This document shows positions 17,183-25,876 of a stretch of 40,130 nucleotides of DNA, piece by piece; position 1 is the stretch's first letter, and each line of letters opens with the position of its first letter. The notes beneath the pieces are model-generated. The model ran no database searches, was not told the DNA's origin, and worked only from the letters and a program-made list of their open reading frames with translations. The DNA lies in contig DDUL01000046.1 in assembly GCA_002344785.1 (NCBI GenBank), positions 1-40,130 of the forward strand, given 5' to 3'. A program made the translations under genes and the position numbers. This stretch comes from Bdellovibrionaceae bacterium UBA2339 (GTDB lineage Bacteria > Bdellovibrionota > Bdellovibrionia > Bdellovibrionales > JAMPXM01).

Positions 17183-18121
17183 ATGTCCAGCGACATGACC
17201 GGCGGCGAAATCAAACGCGGCAAACAAGCTGCGACCTTGAGCCCGTCGACGAAGTTGGGCGTGAACTGGACGGAGCTTCGCCATCATCTCGAAGAGACTG
17301 TGATGTGGGCCGCAGACCTCAGCGTCACGCTTTTGCCCGACTCACTTCTTCCGCAAAGACTTGAACTCGATCCCGGCCGACCTCAGCCACTACTCATCGC
17401 TCATCGCGGCGCTTGGCTTGAAGCAGGATTTTTAGAAAACACACTCCCCGCCTTTCAACGCGCCATGGACTGCGGTTGCGATGGCCTCGAATTCGACGTG
17501 CATCTCACAAGCGATGGCGTGCCCGTGATCCACCACGACGCCAACACAGCTCGTGTCTTCGGTCGAGATTGCGAATTGGGCTCGACAAAGTTTGCGGATT
17601 TGCGACGGCAGTTTCCGCAAATCCCCACACTGCAAGAAGTGGCCGAAAAGTTTCCGTCTGCGCATTTATTTGTCGAGATCAAAGGCGCGGCCGAGTCATG
17701 GTCAGCTTCCGAGCGCTCGCACGTTCGCGAAGCCTTGGGTGAGCATGCGAATTGGCATGTGATGTCGTTGGATCTCAAGACGCTCACGCAATTCGCTCAA
17801 GATGCAAGCTTCGGCTCTCGACGATGCGTGCCGGTGGCCACCACCAATGTCGCCGAGGCCTCACGTCTTGCACTGGAGCAAAACTGGGCGGCGCTCACCG
17901 GGCAGTGGCTTCTGTTGTCGAGTGGGCGCATTCGCCTTCATCGCGCGCGAGGACAAATGCTCGGCGCGGGATTTATCGCCAGCCGCAATTCACTCGCAAG
18001 AGAGTGGCATCGTGGAGTGGGTTGGATTTTTACCAATCATGGACACTTGGTCGCAGGTTGGTGGCAGCAGATCGCAAAGTCTCGTGATGGGGTCGACACT
18101 TCGCGGATGAGCTCGCCATGA
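17183..18121 (+). CDS. Glycerophosphodiester phosphodiesterase
   Basis: 312 residues, a GDPD-family TIM barrel. It has LLIAHRGAWLEAG, ENTLPAF, the metal-binding GLEFDVHLTSDGVPVIHHD and HLFVEIKG, all in the expected order. It hydrolyses deacylated phospholipid headgroups to glycerol-3-phosphate and an alcohol. About 65 residues precede the barrel without a clear signal peptide, so it is probably cytoplasmic. Its stop overlaps the start of the following permease by 4 bases (ATGA), indicating coupled expression of phospholipid breakdown and uptake of a small molecule. The end is WIFTNHGHLVAGWW, close to the usual barrel end. Confidence 0.9.
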   Translation: MSSDMTGGEIKRGKQAATLSPSTKLGVNWTELRHHLEETVMWAADLSVTLLPDSLLPQRLELDPGRPQPLLIAHRGAWLEAGFLENTLPAFQRAMDCGCDGLEFDVHLTSDGVPVIHHDANTARVFGRDCELGSTKFADLRRQFPQIPTLQEVAEKFPSAHLFVEIKGAAESWSASERSHVREALGEHANWHVMSLDLKTLTQFAQDASFGSRRCVPVATTNVAEASRLALEQNWAALTGQWLLLSSGRIRLHRARGQMLGAGFIASRNSLAREWHRGVGWIFTNHGHLVAGWWQQIAKSRDGVDTSRMSSP

Positions 18122-19881
18122 AAGAGGTTGAAGTCACAAGGTGGAAGCTTTGGACTTTGCTCGGCGGGCTTTACCTCGCACAAGGACTGCCGTACGGATT
18201 TTTCACGCAAACCTTGCCCGTCATTTTGCGCGATTCAAATGCGAGTCTTGCCGAAATTGGCGGCGTGAGTCTCTTGGTCGCGCCTTGGGCGCTGAAGTTT
18301 CTTTGGGCTCCTTTCGTTGATCGTTATGGATTTGCAAGTTTGGGACTGCGGCGAAGTTGGCTGATCCCTATTCAGTGGGCCTCGGTCCTCGTGTTGATTT
18401 GGCTTGGATTTCAAAATCCCGAAGCTGGTCTACGCCCGATCATGTGGGGAGTTCTGCTCTGCAATCTGCTTGCGGCCATGCAGGACGTCGCGACCGACGG
18501 CCTAGCTGTCGATCGATTGCCGGCTCAATCGCGCGGCTGGACCAACACTTTGCAAGTTGGCGCTTATCGAGTCGGCATGATCATCAGTGGTGCCGGAGCA
18601 CTCTTCGTCTTGCACCACTATGGGTGGACGATGGCGATGGGCGCAATGGCATTTCTCTTGGCACTGACTTCGATTCCCGTGCTGCTGGATCGCGAGCCGC
18701 CGATGGAACGCGTTCGTGCCCCGCGCGAAACCCCGGCTTGGCGAGATGTGTGGAGTTTTGCACGCGAGCCGGGAATGTGGACTTGGCTGATCTTGCTTTT
18801 GCTCTTTAAGTTCGCCCACCAAAGTGCGAGCTTCATTTTTCGTCCTTGGATGGTCGATGCGGGATACAACCTCATCGAGATCGGAACCTTGATTGGTTTG
18901 GTGGGGACCGGCTGTGGCCTTTTCGGTGCGGTGATCGGTGGATGGTTCGCTTCGCGCACTTCCGACGGTCGCTTAAAAACTCTGGCGGGCCTCTCCGTCG
19001 CACAAGCCTTGGGTGTCAGCTTTTACTTACTTCCGCTATGGGGCGATCCTGCGACATGGAAAGTGATTGTCGCCACGGGCCTGGATCATTTCACCAGCGG
19101 TCTTGCCACAGTCACCTTATTTGCTTGTATGATGGACCGGTGCCGTCCGGTGCATTCGGCATCGGATTACACCTTGCAAGCTTCGATCGTGGTGGTGTCG
19201 CAAATGTCGGCGAATCTCATCAGCGGACAATGGGCCGATCGAGTCGGCTACTTCACGCACTTTCAAACGATGGCCGTCGCGGCCATCGTCATTGCTGTCT
19301 ACGTGGGTTGGTCGACGCGAAAGATGCTGCGCCAATGGACCAAGTCCGCGGCGTCTGGCGCGGTCGCCTTGATGTTGATCGCCATGGCGATTTGGCCTCA
19401 GGCGAGTTGGGCGCAAAACGCGGATGAGCGCCCCATCGAAGCCAGCGTGGGCTTTGGTCCCTTTCTTCCCAGTCGAATCGCAGGCGTCAGAGAAATTCTC
19501 AACGGCTGGGCGCTGCGCGGAAGCTTTCCCACCAACAAAGGCACCTTCGAAACTCTGGCGTTCAATGGTCGCGGCGAGGGCCTGAACTACAACACCTTCT
19601 TGGTTTCTTATCGCATCAACATGCGCAATGACTTTGGCCATGCGCATTTTCTGCTGGGACTGCACGGCGACTATTTCACTTCACTCGATGTCTATGGCGA
19701 GGTGGCGCCCTACCGGCCCAGCGGTGGCTGGCATTACGGCGGCGGCGGCCGAGTTCAAATCTCAGGACCCGTTTTCTTCCGCTTCGACTTCATTCACCGC
19801 TTTTCGCCTGGCCAGAGCCTCCTTGTCCTCTTGGGATTTGGCCTGGAACTGCCGTCGTCGAATACTTCGACAGGAAACTGA
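18118..19881 (+). CDS. AmpG-like permease fused to an exported beta-rich domain
   Basis: 587 residues. Residues 1-405 are a 12-helix major-facilitator protein of the AmpG/PAT type. LYLAQGLPYGFFTQTLPVIL, LKFLWAPFVDRYG and AAMQDVATDGLAVDRL match AmpG, which imports anhydro-muropeptides for cell-wall recycling. After the last helix, residues 403-432 (MLRQWTKSAASGAVALMLIAMA... ASWAQ) look like a complete signal peptide with a cleavage site after A432. The final 155 residues alternate in a way typical of outer-membrane beta-strands (FLVSYRINM, HFLLGLHGDYF, GGGGRVQISG, FFRFDFIHRF). No stop separates them. An internal ATG at 19324 could start the second part separately. Starts inside the stop of the phosphodiesterase gene. 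Confidence 0.8.
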   Translation: MKEVEVTRWKLWTLLGGLYLAQGLPYGFFTQTLPVILRDSNASLAEIGGVSLLVAPWALKFLWAPFVDRYGFASLGLRRSWLIPIQWASVLVLIWLGFQNPEAGLRPIMWGVLLCNLLAAMQDVATDGLAVDRLPAQSRGWTNTLQVGAYRVGMIISGAGALFVLHHYGWTMAMGAMAFLLALTSIPVLLDREPPMERVRAPRETPAWRDVWSFAREPGMWTWLILLLLFKFAHQSASFIFRPWMVDAGYNLIEIGTLIGLVGTGCGLFGAVIGGWFASRTSDGRLKTLAGLSVAQALGVSFYLLPLWGDPATWKVIVATGLDHFTSGLATVTLFACMMDRCRPVHSASDYTLQASIVVVSQMSANLISGQWADRVGYFTHFQTMAVAAIVIAVYVGWSTRKMLRQWTKSAASGAVALMLIAMAIWPQASWAQNADERPIEASVGFGPFLPSRIAGVREILNGWALRGSFPTNKGTFETLAFNGRGEGLNYNTFLVSYRINMRNDFGHAHFLLGLHGDYFTSLDVYGEVAPYRPSGGWHYGGGGRVQISGPVFFRFDFIHRFSPGQSLLVLLGFGLELPSSNTSTGN

Positions 19882-19973
19882 AGATTCAATTCCTCCCTTC
19901 GTCGAGCCGACAAGACCTAGAGGTACTGAGGCTTGCCCTCGACCTCGAAAATGGAAATCGGGAGGCCCACGAC

Positions 19974-20756
19974 ATGACCGCGGCAATCAAATCTCATCTC
20001 GCCGACTCGAGTCGCTCAAGCCAAATTCTTTTGATTGATGACAGTGAGGACGTGCATCGCATGGTCGCCGCGTTGATGGGCCGAGATCACAGCGTCACTT
20101 GGTCGAAGTCGTTGAGTGAAGCCAAGCTTGAGCTCGCAGCCCGAGGCCACGAATACGATCTGGTGCTGCTGGACGTGGACTTGCCGGATGGCGACGGCGT
20201 TGAGGCTTTGAGCCGAGGCGAACTGGGCGGCGAAGCCGTAGGTCAGAAAACGATTTTGCTGACGGCTTTCAATTCCGTCGACACGCGCGTGAAGGGATTC
20301 ACTTCCGGAGCCGTGGATTTCATCGCTAAGCCCTTTGACCCTCGCGAATTTCAGGTGCGCATCGCCTCTCGCCTCAAGTTTGGTCGCGCCACCTCGCTCG
20401 CGGCTCAGGCGGCTCCGCAAACGCAAGTCCTCAGACTTCGTAATCTGGAGATCGACCTGGATCGTCAGCGCGCCTATGAAATCAAAGGCACGGAGCGATT
20501 CGAATTGGAGTTCACACCGGTTGAATTTCGTCTTCTGCTCTTGTTCACGCGCGAACGCATCAAGGCTGACCTTCATCAGGCCCTGCGTGCCGCCGTATCG
20601 CGCGAGCTGATCCTCAAAGAAGTTTGGGGCGATCGCACGCATGTGTCCGCACGCTGCGTGGATCATCACGTCTGCGCGGTTCGCCGAAAAATTGCGGCGC
20701 TTGGCGCTCGGGTGGAGAGCGTGTACGGCGTGGGCTATCGCCTCGAATTTGACTGA
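19974..20756 (+). CDS. OmpR-type response regulator
   Basis: 260 residues. The receiver domain (about 17-135) has ILLIDDSEDVH, the phosphorylated Asp in LVLLDVDLPDGDG, and ILLTAF and FIAKPFDP with the conserved Thr and Lys. The winged helix-turn-helix DNA-binding domain (about 150-260) has LEFTPVEFRLLLLF, ILKEVWG, VDHHVCAVRRKI and the ending YGVGYRLEF. A 20-residue insertion (ERIKADLHQALRAAVSRE) lies between the wing's first helices and is unusual. No histidine kinase gene is adjacent, so the partner is elsewhere. It begins about 90 bases after the AmpG-like gene. Confidence 0.9.
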   Translation: MTAAIKSHLADSSRSSQILLIDDSEDVHRMVAALMGRDHSVTWSKSLSEAKLELAARGHEYDLVLLDVDLPDGDGVEALSRGELGGEAVGQKTILLTAFNSVDTRVKGFTSGAVDFIAKPFDPREFQVRIASRLKFGRATSLAAQAAPQTQVLRLRNLEIDLDRQRAYEIKGTERFELEFTPVEFRLLLLFTRERIKADLHQALRAAVSRELILKEVWGDRTHVSARCVDHHVCAVRRKIAALGARVESVYGVGYRLEFD

Positions 20757-20831
20757 AGTGTTTTGATTGGTGAGATGGAAGCGACTAGGCCCGGCTCAGA
20801 CGTCGGCCTCTGCGTCTAACCACGTCGCAAT

Positions 20832-21155
20832 TTACTCTGCCGACGCGCAGTGTGCGTCCAAATGCCGATACACGGCCGCGAAGTTCGCGCTCATCTGCTC
20901 ATGAATTGATCGATTCCAAGGCGGCGAATCGGCGAAGAACTGCACGGCCTCGGCCGACCAATCATGCCCTGACGCTCCCATCACATGGTTCACGCAAAGC
21001 GCCCAGCGCTCATCAGCTTCCGTGGCTTTGCCCGCCTCGATCGACCCCAAGGCATGAAACTCGTCGCCGTCATCCGGGGGCGAGCGTTTGTTCTCCGAGC
21101 ATGCGCTCAAAAGCACCATAGCTAAGGCTGTGAGGGCGATGGAGAGTTTATGCAT
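20832..21155 (-). CDS. Small lipoprotein, unknown
   Basis: 107 residues. MHKLSIALTALAMVLLSAC is a lipoprotein signal with lipobox LSAC, so the protein is anchored to a membrane through the cysteine. The mature part has two further cysteines (ALCVNHV, DAHCASAE) that could pair, and many aromatic and acidic residues. It matches no family I know. It is convergent with the response regulator, 75 bases apart. A perfect palindrome lies about 84 bases upstream of its start, the same distance as in front of the metallopeptidase gene. Confidence 0.7.
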   Translation of the reverse strand: MHKLSIALTALAMVLLSACSENKRSPPDDGDEFHALGSIEAGKATEADERWALCVNHVMGASGHDWSAEAVQFFADSPPWNRSIHEQMSANFAAVYRHLDAHCASAE

Positions 21156-21238
21156 ACCTTGCCGACCTCCTCGGCGTGGTCTTTACGACACACTTATCGG
21201 CTTTCGCCGTGACGAACTTTCGCAGCACGAGGTCGGTG

Positions 21239-21251
21239 TCTCAGATTGAGA
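21239..21251. promoter_or_regulatory. Palindromic operator TCTCA-GAT-TGAGA
   Basis: A perfect copy of the recurring palindrome between the divergent lipoprotein gene (start 21155) and apaG (start 21292). It could control either or both. TTGACC follows at 21258. Confidence 0.5.
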
Positions 21252-21291
21252 AGACCTTGACCTGCTCGTGGCCCTGTGGCGACCTCGACCT

Positions 21292-21681
21292 ATGGCAGAA
21301 GTCGCAGAAACTCGAGGCGTGCGCGTACAGGTGATCGCTCGTTTTGTGCCAGAGCAAAGCTCTCCGGCCGATCACGAATACTTGTTCGCCTACCAAATCA
21401 GCATTCGCAATCTGAGCGACCATCCCGTCCAGTTGCTGAATCGACATTGGGTGATCACGGATGGGCGAGGCCGCGTGGAAGAAGTCAAAGGTCCAGGAGT
21501 CATCGGCCAACAGCCTCGCCTTGGTCCCGGCGAGGAGTTTACCTATGAAAGCTTTTGTCCTCTGAGAACTCCCACAGGCGAAATGCGCGGCACCTACGAG
21601 ATGATGGATCTTGAAGTCGGCGAAAGCTTTCAGGCCGAGATTCCCTCGTTCTTCTTAGTCGAACCCAGCGCCTTTCACTGA
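21292..21681 (+). CDS. apaG: ApaG domain protein
   Basis: 129 residues, the normal ApaG length. VRVQVIARFVPEQSSPADHEYLFAY, IRNLSDHPVQLLNRHWVITDG, VEEVKGPGVIGQQPRLGPGEEFTYES and MRGTYEMM are diagnostic of this fibronectin-like fold (DUF525). ApaG has been linked to Co2+/Mg2+ resistance and efflux in enterobacteria; the molecular role is unclear. Its location just upstream of mgtE supports a link with Mg2+ balance. I prefer the ATG at 21292. A GTG at 21268 is also in frame, and neither has a strong ribosome binding site. Confidence 0.92.
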   Translation: MAEVAETRGVRVQVIARFVPEQSSPADHEYLFAYQISIRNLSDHPVQLLNRHWVITDGRGRVEEVKGPGVIGQQPRLGPGEEFTYESFCPLRTPTGEMRGTYEMMDLEVGESFQAEIPSFFLVEPSAFH

Positions 21682-21800
21682 TCCTCCAGTGAGCACGCCG
21701 AAGTCGCCAACTCGGCCGCTCATGGGGCTTCCGTCACTTTTCGACATCCTCACGCAATCATTGCTTGATCCATTCTGCACTTTCATCGAATCGTAGAGAT

Positions 21801-23144
21801 GTGAGTGAAGAATTCGAAAGCCAAACCTCAGAGTCCACGCCAGAGCTCTCGCCCGTTGAGAGACTGCTTGAATCGTGGCGAGACCTGACCGCGGACCAAA
21901 AGCTCTCCGCGTTCCGCGGCCTGTCGCCTGACGACAGTGAGGACTTTTACTTGCTGCTCGATGCGCGCGAGCATGCGGCACTCTATCTCGACATGAATCG
22001 CGCCGAGCGCCGCCTCTGGCTCAGATTTCTCGCACCCGACGACGCCGCCGATATGATTCAAGAGCTTCCCGACGATGTGCGACCTGAAGCTTTGCAGATG
22101 ATCGACGAGAAGGTTCGTCGCGAGATCATGGCTTTGCTGTCGTATCGCGAGGACGAAGCCGGCGGATTGATGAACCCGCGCTTTGTGCGCGTGCGACCTG
22201 ACATGCTTGTGGCGGAAGCGATTCGCTATGTGCGCCAACAGGCCATTGCCGTTGAGCCGATTCACTACGTCTACGTGCTCGACTCCCAACAGGTTTTGCT
22301 GGGCGTGATGTCGTTGCGGCAACTTTTTGTCAGCCCCGCCGAGCGCCGAATTTCTGAGGTCATGGAAACGGACTTGGTGACCATCCCGGATGAGATGGAC
22401 CAAGAGCAAGTCAGCCGAATCTTCCAACAACATCGCTTCGTCGCGCTTCCCGTTTTGGATTCGCATCGAAAGATGCAAGGGATCGTCACCGTCGACGACA
22501 TCTTGGATGTCAGCCAAGAGGAGGCGACTGAGGACATTCAAAAGCTCGGCGGTCAGGAAGCTCTCGATGCTCCCTATCCGGAAGTCCCACTCTGGGAAAT
22601 GGTTCGCAAACGCGGCGGCTGGCTCTTGGTGCTCTTCATCGGCGAGATGTTCACCGCATCGGCGATGCATCAGTTCGAAGACGAAATCGCCAAAGCCGTT
22701 GTGCTCACGATTTTCATTCCGCTGATCATCTCAAGCGGCGGCAACTCGGGCTCGCAGGCCTCGACGCTCATCATTCGCTCATTGGCGCTTCGTGAATTGC
22801 GCTTGAGTGACTGGTGGAAGGTCATTGGTCGCGAGGCCATGGTGGGCGCAAGCCTTGGTCTCCTGCTGGCCGTCGTCGGCGCCATGCGCATCGCGCTTTG
22901 GCCGACACGTACCGAACACTTTGGCGAGCACTGGGGGCTCCTCTCGCTCACCGTCGGCATCAGTCTCATGGGTGTCGTGCTCTTTGGTTGCATGGTCGGC
23001 GCGACCTTGCCGTTTGTGCTTCGCTCATTGAAGCTGGATCCCGCCAGCGCGTCCGCACCTTTTGTCGCGACACTCGTCGATGTGACGGGTCTTGTGATTT
23101 ATTTCAGTGTCGCAAAGCTCTTACTGACGGGCACCATGCTCTGA
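21801..23144 (+). CDS. mgtE: Magnesium transporter MgtE
   Basis: About 447 residues, typical for MgtE. The N-terminal helical domain ends in AADMIQELPDDVRPEAL. Two CBS domains follow (RYVRQQAIAVEPIHYVYVLD... and ...RFVALPVLDSHRKMQGIVTVDDILD), acting as the Mg2+ sensor. The membrane part has five segments with PLIISSGGNSGSQASTLIIRSLAL, the signature pore motif. It admits Mg2+ when internal Mg2+ is low. The start is uncertain between GTG 21801 and TTG 21765. The 3' end overlaps the convergent PAP2 gene by 24 bases. Confidence 0.94.
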   Translation: MSEEFESQTSESTPELSPVERLLESWRDLTADQKLSAFRGLSPDDSEDFYLLLDAREHAALYLDMNRAERRLWLRFLAPDDAADMIQELPDDVRPEALQMIDEKVRREIMALLSYREDEAGGLMNPRFVRVRPDMLVAEAIRYVRQQAIAVEPIHYVYVLDSQQVLLGVMSLRQLFVSPAERRISEVMETDLVTIPDEMDQEQVSRIFQQHRFVALPVLDSHRKMQGIVTVDDILDVSQEEATEDIQKLGGQEALDAPYPEVPLWEMVRKRGGWLLVLFIGEMFTASAMHQFEDEIAKAVVLTIFIPLIISSGGNSGSQASTLIIRSLALRELRLSDWWKVIGREAMVGASLGLLLAVVGAMRIALWPTRTEHFGEHWGLLSLTVGISLMGVVLFGCMVGATLPFVLRSLKLDPASASAPFVATLVDVTGLVIYFSVAKLLLTGTML

Positions 23145-23924
23145 TCCGCGTGTGGCAGGCGCGTTCGCGTTCGCGTTGGCGTTCGCGTTTGCATTGGCGC
23201 GCCAAACCCAAATGCGCCGCAAGCTGAGCGCCCCCATGATTCCGACACCCAATCCCGCCATGACATCGCTCGGATAGTGCTGCAAGACCATCACGCGTGT
23301 GCTCGCGGCGGCCGTCGCCATGGCCGCAAGCCCCCATGCGAAGCGCGGATACAAAAGCGAGGTCAACACCGCAAATGTCATGAGCACCTGTGAGTGACCG
23401 GAGGGAAACGAATGAAAATCCCAATGCGCGCTCAAAGGTGAGAACTCAAAGACTCGCTCAAGCCCCGGATCGATTGGGCGCCGCCTGCCGATTGCCGACT
23501 TCGCCAATTGCACATAGACGCCGCTCACCAAAAAGCCGGCGAGATAGAATCCCGCGACTCGGCCAATGCGCTGCCAGGCTTCGGCGCGATCGCGCTGCCA
23601 TTTGGGCATCACACCTTGCGCGATCACCCACAAGCCAAAGCTCAGCGTCAGATAGGTGCTGGCCTCACCCACGCCGGTGATATGCTTGGCCCAGTTGCGC
23701 CAAGGATTGTGCTCGAAATAGTTCTTGGCTGCCGCATCCGCAAAGTGTGCGACGATCGGCGAAAGCACCAGTAACGCGATCCCAACATAAAACCAAAGTC
23801 GCGCGTGACGAGCCACTTCGTCGCGCATGAGCCATTGGTGCACGGGATGCCGAATGCGCCAGCTGCGAGAGAGCGATGAGGCTTCGGCTTGGTGACGAGG
23901 TGGAGCGGAATCGGCAGAGTTCAC
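23121..23924 (-). CDS. PAP2-family phosphatase
   Basis: 267 residues with about six membrane segments. All three PAP2 motifs are present in order: KSAIGRRRP, FPSGHSQ and STRVMVLQHYPSD. The family removes phosphate from lipids such as phosphatidic acid, phosphatidylglycerol phosphate or undecaprenyl pyrophosphate on the outer face of the inner membrane; which one cannot be told here. The C-terminus is an (Ala-Asn)6 tail encoded by a hexanucleotide repeat. It overlaps the convergent mgtE by 24 bases, so the repeat lies next to both gene ends. Confidence 0.9.
   Translation of the reverse strand: MNSADSAPPRHQAEASSLSRSWRIRHPVHQWLMRDEVARHARLWFYVGIALLVLSPIVAHFADAAAKNYFEHNPWRNWAKHITGVGEASTYLTLSFGLWVIAQGVMPKWQRDRAEAWQRIGRVAGFYLAGFLVSGVYVQLAKSAIGRRRPIDPGLERVFEFSPLSAHWDFHSFPSGHSQVLMTFAVLTSLLYPRFAWGLAAMATAAASTRVMVLQHYPSDVMAGLGVGIMGALSLRRIWVWRANANANANANANAPATRGSEHGARQ
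23161..23196 (-). repeat. Hexanucleotide repeat encoding (Ala-Asn)n
   Basis: Six units of GCGTT(C/G/T) or GCATTG in a row (plus-strand view), reading as alternating Ala-Asn at the C-terminus of the PAP2 protein. A shorter run of the same unit lies at 5336-5362, at the end of the VWA gene. Confidence 0.7.
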
Positions 23925-24036
23925 TCGACAAGCCTAGCAGCGGCGGCCTCGTCCAAGGAAGCGTAAACCGCTCGGCGTCGAGGCTGGTGCGGACTGCGCA
24001 CATCTGGCAACGTGTTGGATTCAAAGGAGCAACGCC

Positions 24037-24621
24037 ATGGCCATCGAACTTCCCGCACTTCCCTTCGCTAAGGACTCTCTCGCGCCCCACATGTCGCCGG
24101 AGACTTTTGATTTTCACTATTCCAAGCATCACAAGGCCTATGTCGACAATTTGAACAAGCTGATTCCGGGCACGGAGTTCGAGAAGCTGTCGCTTGAAGA
24201 CATCGTCAAGAAAAGCTCGGGCCCGATTTTCAATAACGCCGCTCAGGTGTGGAATCACACTTTCTTCTGGAATTGCTTAAGCCCCAATGGCGGCGGCGAG
24301 CCCTCGGGCGCTTTGGCCGATGCGATCAAGCGCGACTTCGGTTCCTTTGCGGCCTTCAAAGAAAAGTTCACCGAGACCGCGATCAAGACATTTGGTTCAG
24401 GCTGGGCCTGGTTGGTGTTGAACAAGAACACCGGGAAGCTGGAGTGCGTGTCGACTTCCAACGCCGGTTGCCCTCTGACGGAAGGCCACAAACCGCTTTT
24501 GACTGTCGATGTGTGGGAACACGCTTACTACATTGATTATCGAAACAACCGCGCGGGTTTTGTGGAAACTTTCTTCAAGATCGCCAATTGGAAATTCGCG
24601 GCGGAAAACTTCGCGAAGTAA
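24037..24621 (+). CDS. sodB: Superoxide dismutase, Fe type
   Basis: 194 residues, complete. It begins MAIELPALPFAKDSLAPHMS, with YSKHHKAYVDNLN carrying the first metal His. AAQVWNHTFFW carries the second His and the Gln typical of the iron form; TVDVWEHAYYIDY holds Asp and the third His. It dismutates superoxide to O2 and H2O2 in the cytoplasm. There is no signal peptide. AAAGGAG lies 7 bases upstream of the start, and a strong terminator follows about 25 bases after the stop, so this is a single-gene unit. Neighbouring genes on both sides are on the other strand. Confidence 0.97.
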   Translation: MAIELPALPFAKDSLAPHMSPETFDFHYSKHHKAYVDNLNKLIPGTEFEKLSLEDIVKKSSGPIFNNAAQVWNHTFFWNCLSPNGGGEPSGALADAIKRDFGSFAAFKEKFTETAIKTFGSGWAWLVLNKNTGKLECVSTSNAGCPLTEGHKPLLTVDVWEHAYYIDYRNNRAGFVETFFKIANWKFAAENFAK

Positions 24622-24646
24622 GTCATCTCGTTGAATGTTCATAGAG

Positions 24647-24678
24647 CGCGCGGTGCGATCAGCCCGCGCGTTTTTTTT
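24647..24678 (+). terminator. Rho-independent terminator of sodB
   Basis: CGCGCGG (24647-24653) pairs with CCGCGCG (24664-24670), followed by eight T. Confidence 0.88.
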
Positions 24679-24687
24679 CGCGCTTTA

Positions 24688-25851
24688 TCACAGCGGATTC
24701 GCGCGCTCTGCCAAACTTGGTGCGAGCAAGGCTTCAAGAATTGTGGCTGACAAAAACACGCCAGCCAACACAGTGAGCATCGACCAAGCTCCAAGCCCGA
24801 GAATTTCCCAAGCCAGGATCATGGCCGCCCACCCACGCTGACTCACAGTTCCCCACAGTGAGGCAAAGCCGAGGCTAGCGCCCGTCGGGCCAGCGACAGC
24901 CCCGCCCAGGGCCGCGCCACACATTAACAGAGGCGTGACCTCGCCACCACGCAATCCCCCGCCGACAAACATGGCCGTCAGGAGAAGCTTAAGCGCGACG
25001 ACACTCCATGCGTTGCTGTCTGATGAAAATGTTGGAAACAGCTCTAAGCCCAGACTCATGACTCCAGGTGATCCACCCTGATTGAGCCAAACGGCGACGA
25101 TGATCGCGACCATTCCCCAAGTCGATCGAATCAGAAACTTTGACTGCACTCGACGAGCAAAGAAGTTCTTCGCCAAATGATAAGCGAGCGAAGTCAACAC
25201 CAGGATCGGCACAAGCCAACTTAAGTGCCATAGAAGTTGGGCGACTCCGCGAATCTGCCAAGTGTGCGGAGAGCCCAACCCCCAAACATGAAGATGAAAT
25301 CCAAAAGCTTCGGCAAGAAGCCAAGCTGTTAAGCTTCCAAACATCGCCCACAATGTGTGACGAATGAGCTGACGCATCGACTGCGACTTTGGACGCAGTT
25401 CGCTGATCACCCAGACAATGGCCGCCCACGGCGTGTGAAAGATCGCGGTGAAACCCGCCGCCCAACAAAGTGCGTGAAGATCCATTCGCAGGACGTCGTC
25501 GGCCTGGGATGAGTTCGGTGAAGTCGAAGACGGCAGGCTAAATCTTTGCGCCAGCCACTCTCCGATCTTCAGCCCTACGCCTTCGCGTCCGATGCTCGCT
25601 CCCGCAAGATGCCCCAGCCACGGATCTGTGACGTGGCGAACTCCGTCCCACCAAGATGACGTCGGCGAGGAGCGCCTCAAAATCTCTAAGAGTGGCCATG
25701 TCGCCAATAACGCGAATATCACTGCTGGCACGAAATGGCTTCGCGCTTCGACGATCGCCTCAAGCCCAGCGCGAAACAAAAGTGTGGTCAGCGAAACCGC
25801 TAGCGCCAACTTCAAGGCATGAAGTGCTCGATGCGACAGTGAGGCGAACAT
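24688..25851 (-). CDS. ClC-family chloride channel/transporter
   Basis: About 387 residues with about ten hydrophobic segments. The ClC motifs are present in modified form: GASIGREGVGLKIG (usual GREGP), GGGLRGGEVTPLLMCGAALGG (the G-x-G-E-x-P anion site) and AGPTGASLGFASLWG. It moves Cl-, possibly in exchange for H+, across the inner membrane. The protein is shorter than the 440-470 residues typical of bacterial EriC and has no cytoplasmic CBS domains; it starts directly at the membrane part. The start is uncertain between ATG 25851 and TTG 25872. The latter is only 5 bases from the stop of the next upstream gene, suggesting co-transcription. Confidence 0.85.
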   Translation of the reverse strand: MFASLSHRALHALKLALAVSLTTLLFRAGLEAIVEARSHFVPAVIFALLATWPLLEILRRSSPTSSWWDGVRHVTDPWLGHLAGASIGREGVGLKIGEWLAQRFSLPSSTSPNSSQADDVLRMDLHALCWAAGFTAIFHTPWAAIVWVISELRPKSQSMRQLIRHTLWAMFGSLTAWLLAEAFGFHLHVWGLGSPHTWQIRGVAQLLWHLSWLVPILVLTSLAYHLAKNFFARRVQSKFLIRSTWGMVAIIVAVWLNQGGSPGVMSLGLELFPTFSSDSNAWSVVALKLLLTAMFVGGGLRGGEVTPLLMCGAALGGAVAGPTGASLGFASLWGTVSQRGWAAMILAWEILGLGAWSMLTVLAGVFLSATILEALLAPSLAERANPL

Positions 25852-25876
25852 ACTTCTTGAGCTGGCGCCCAAGTCT

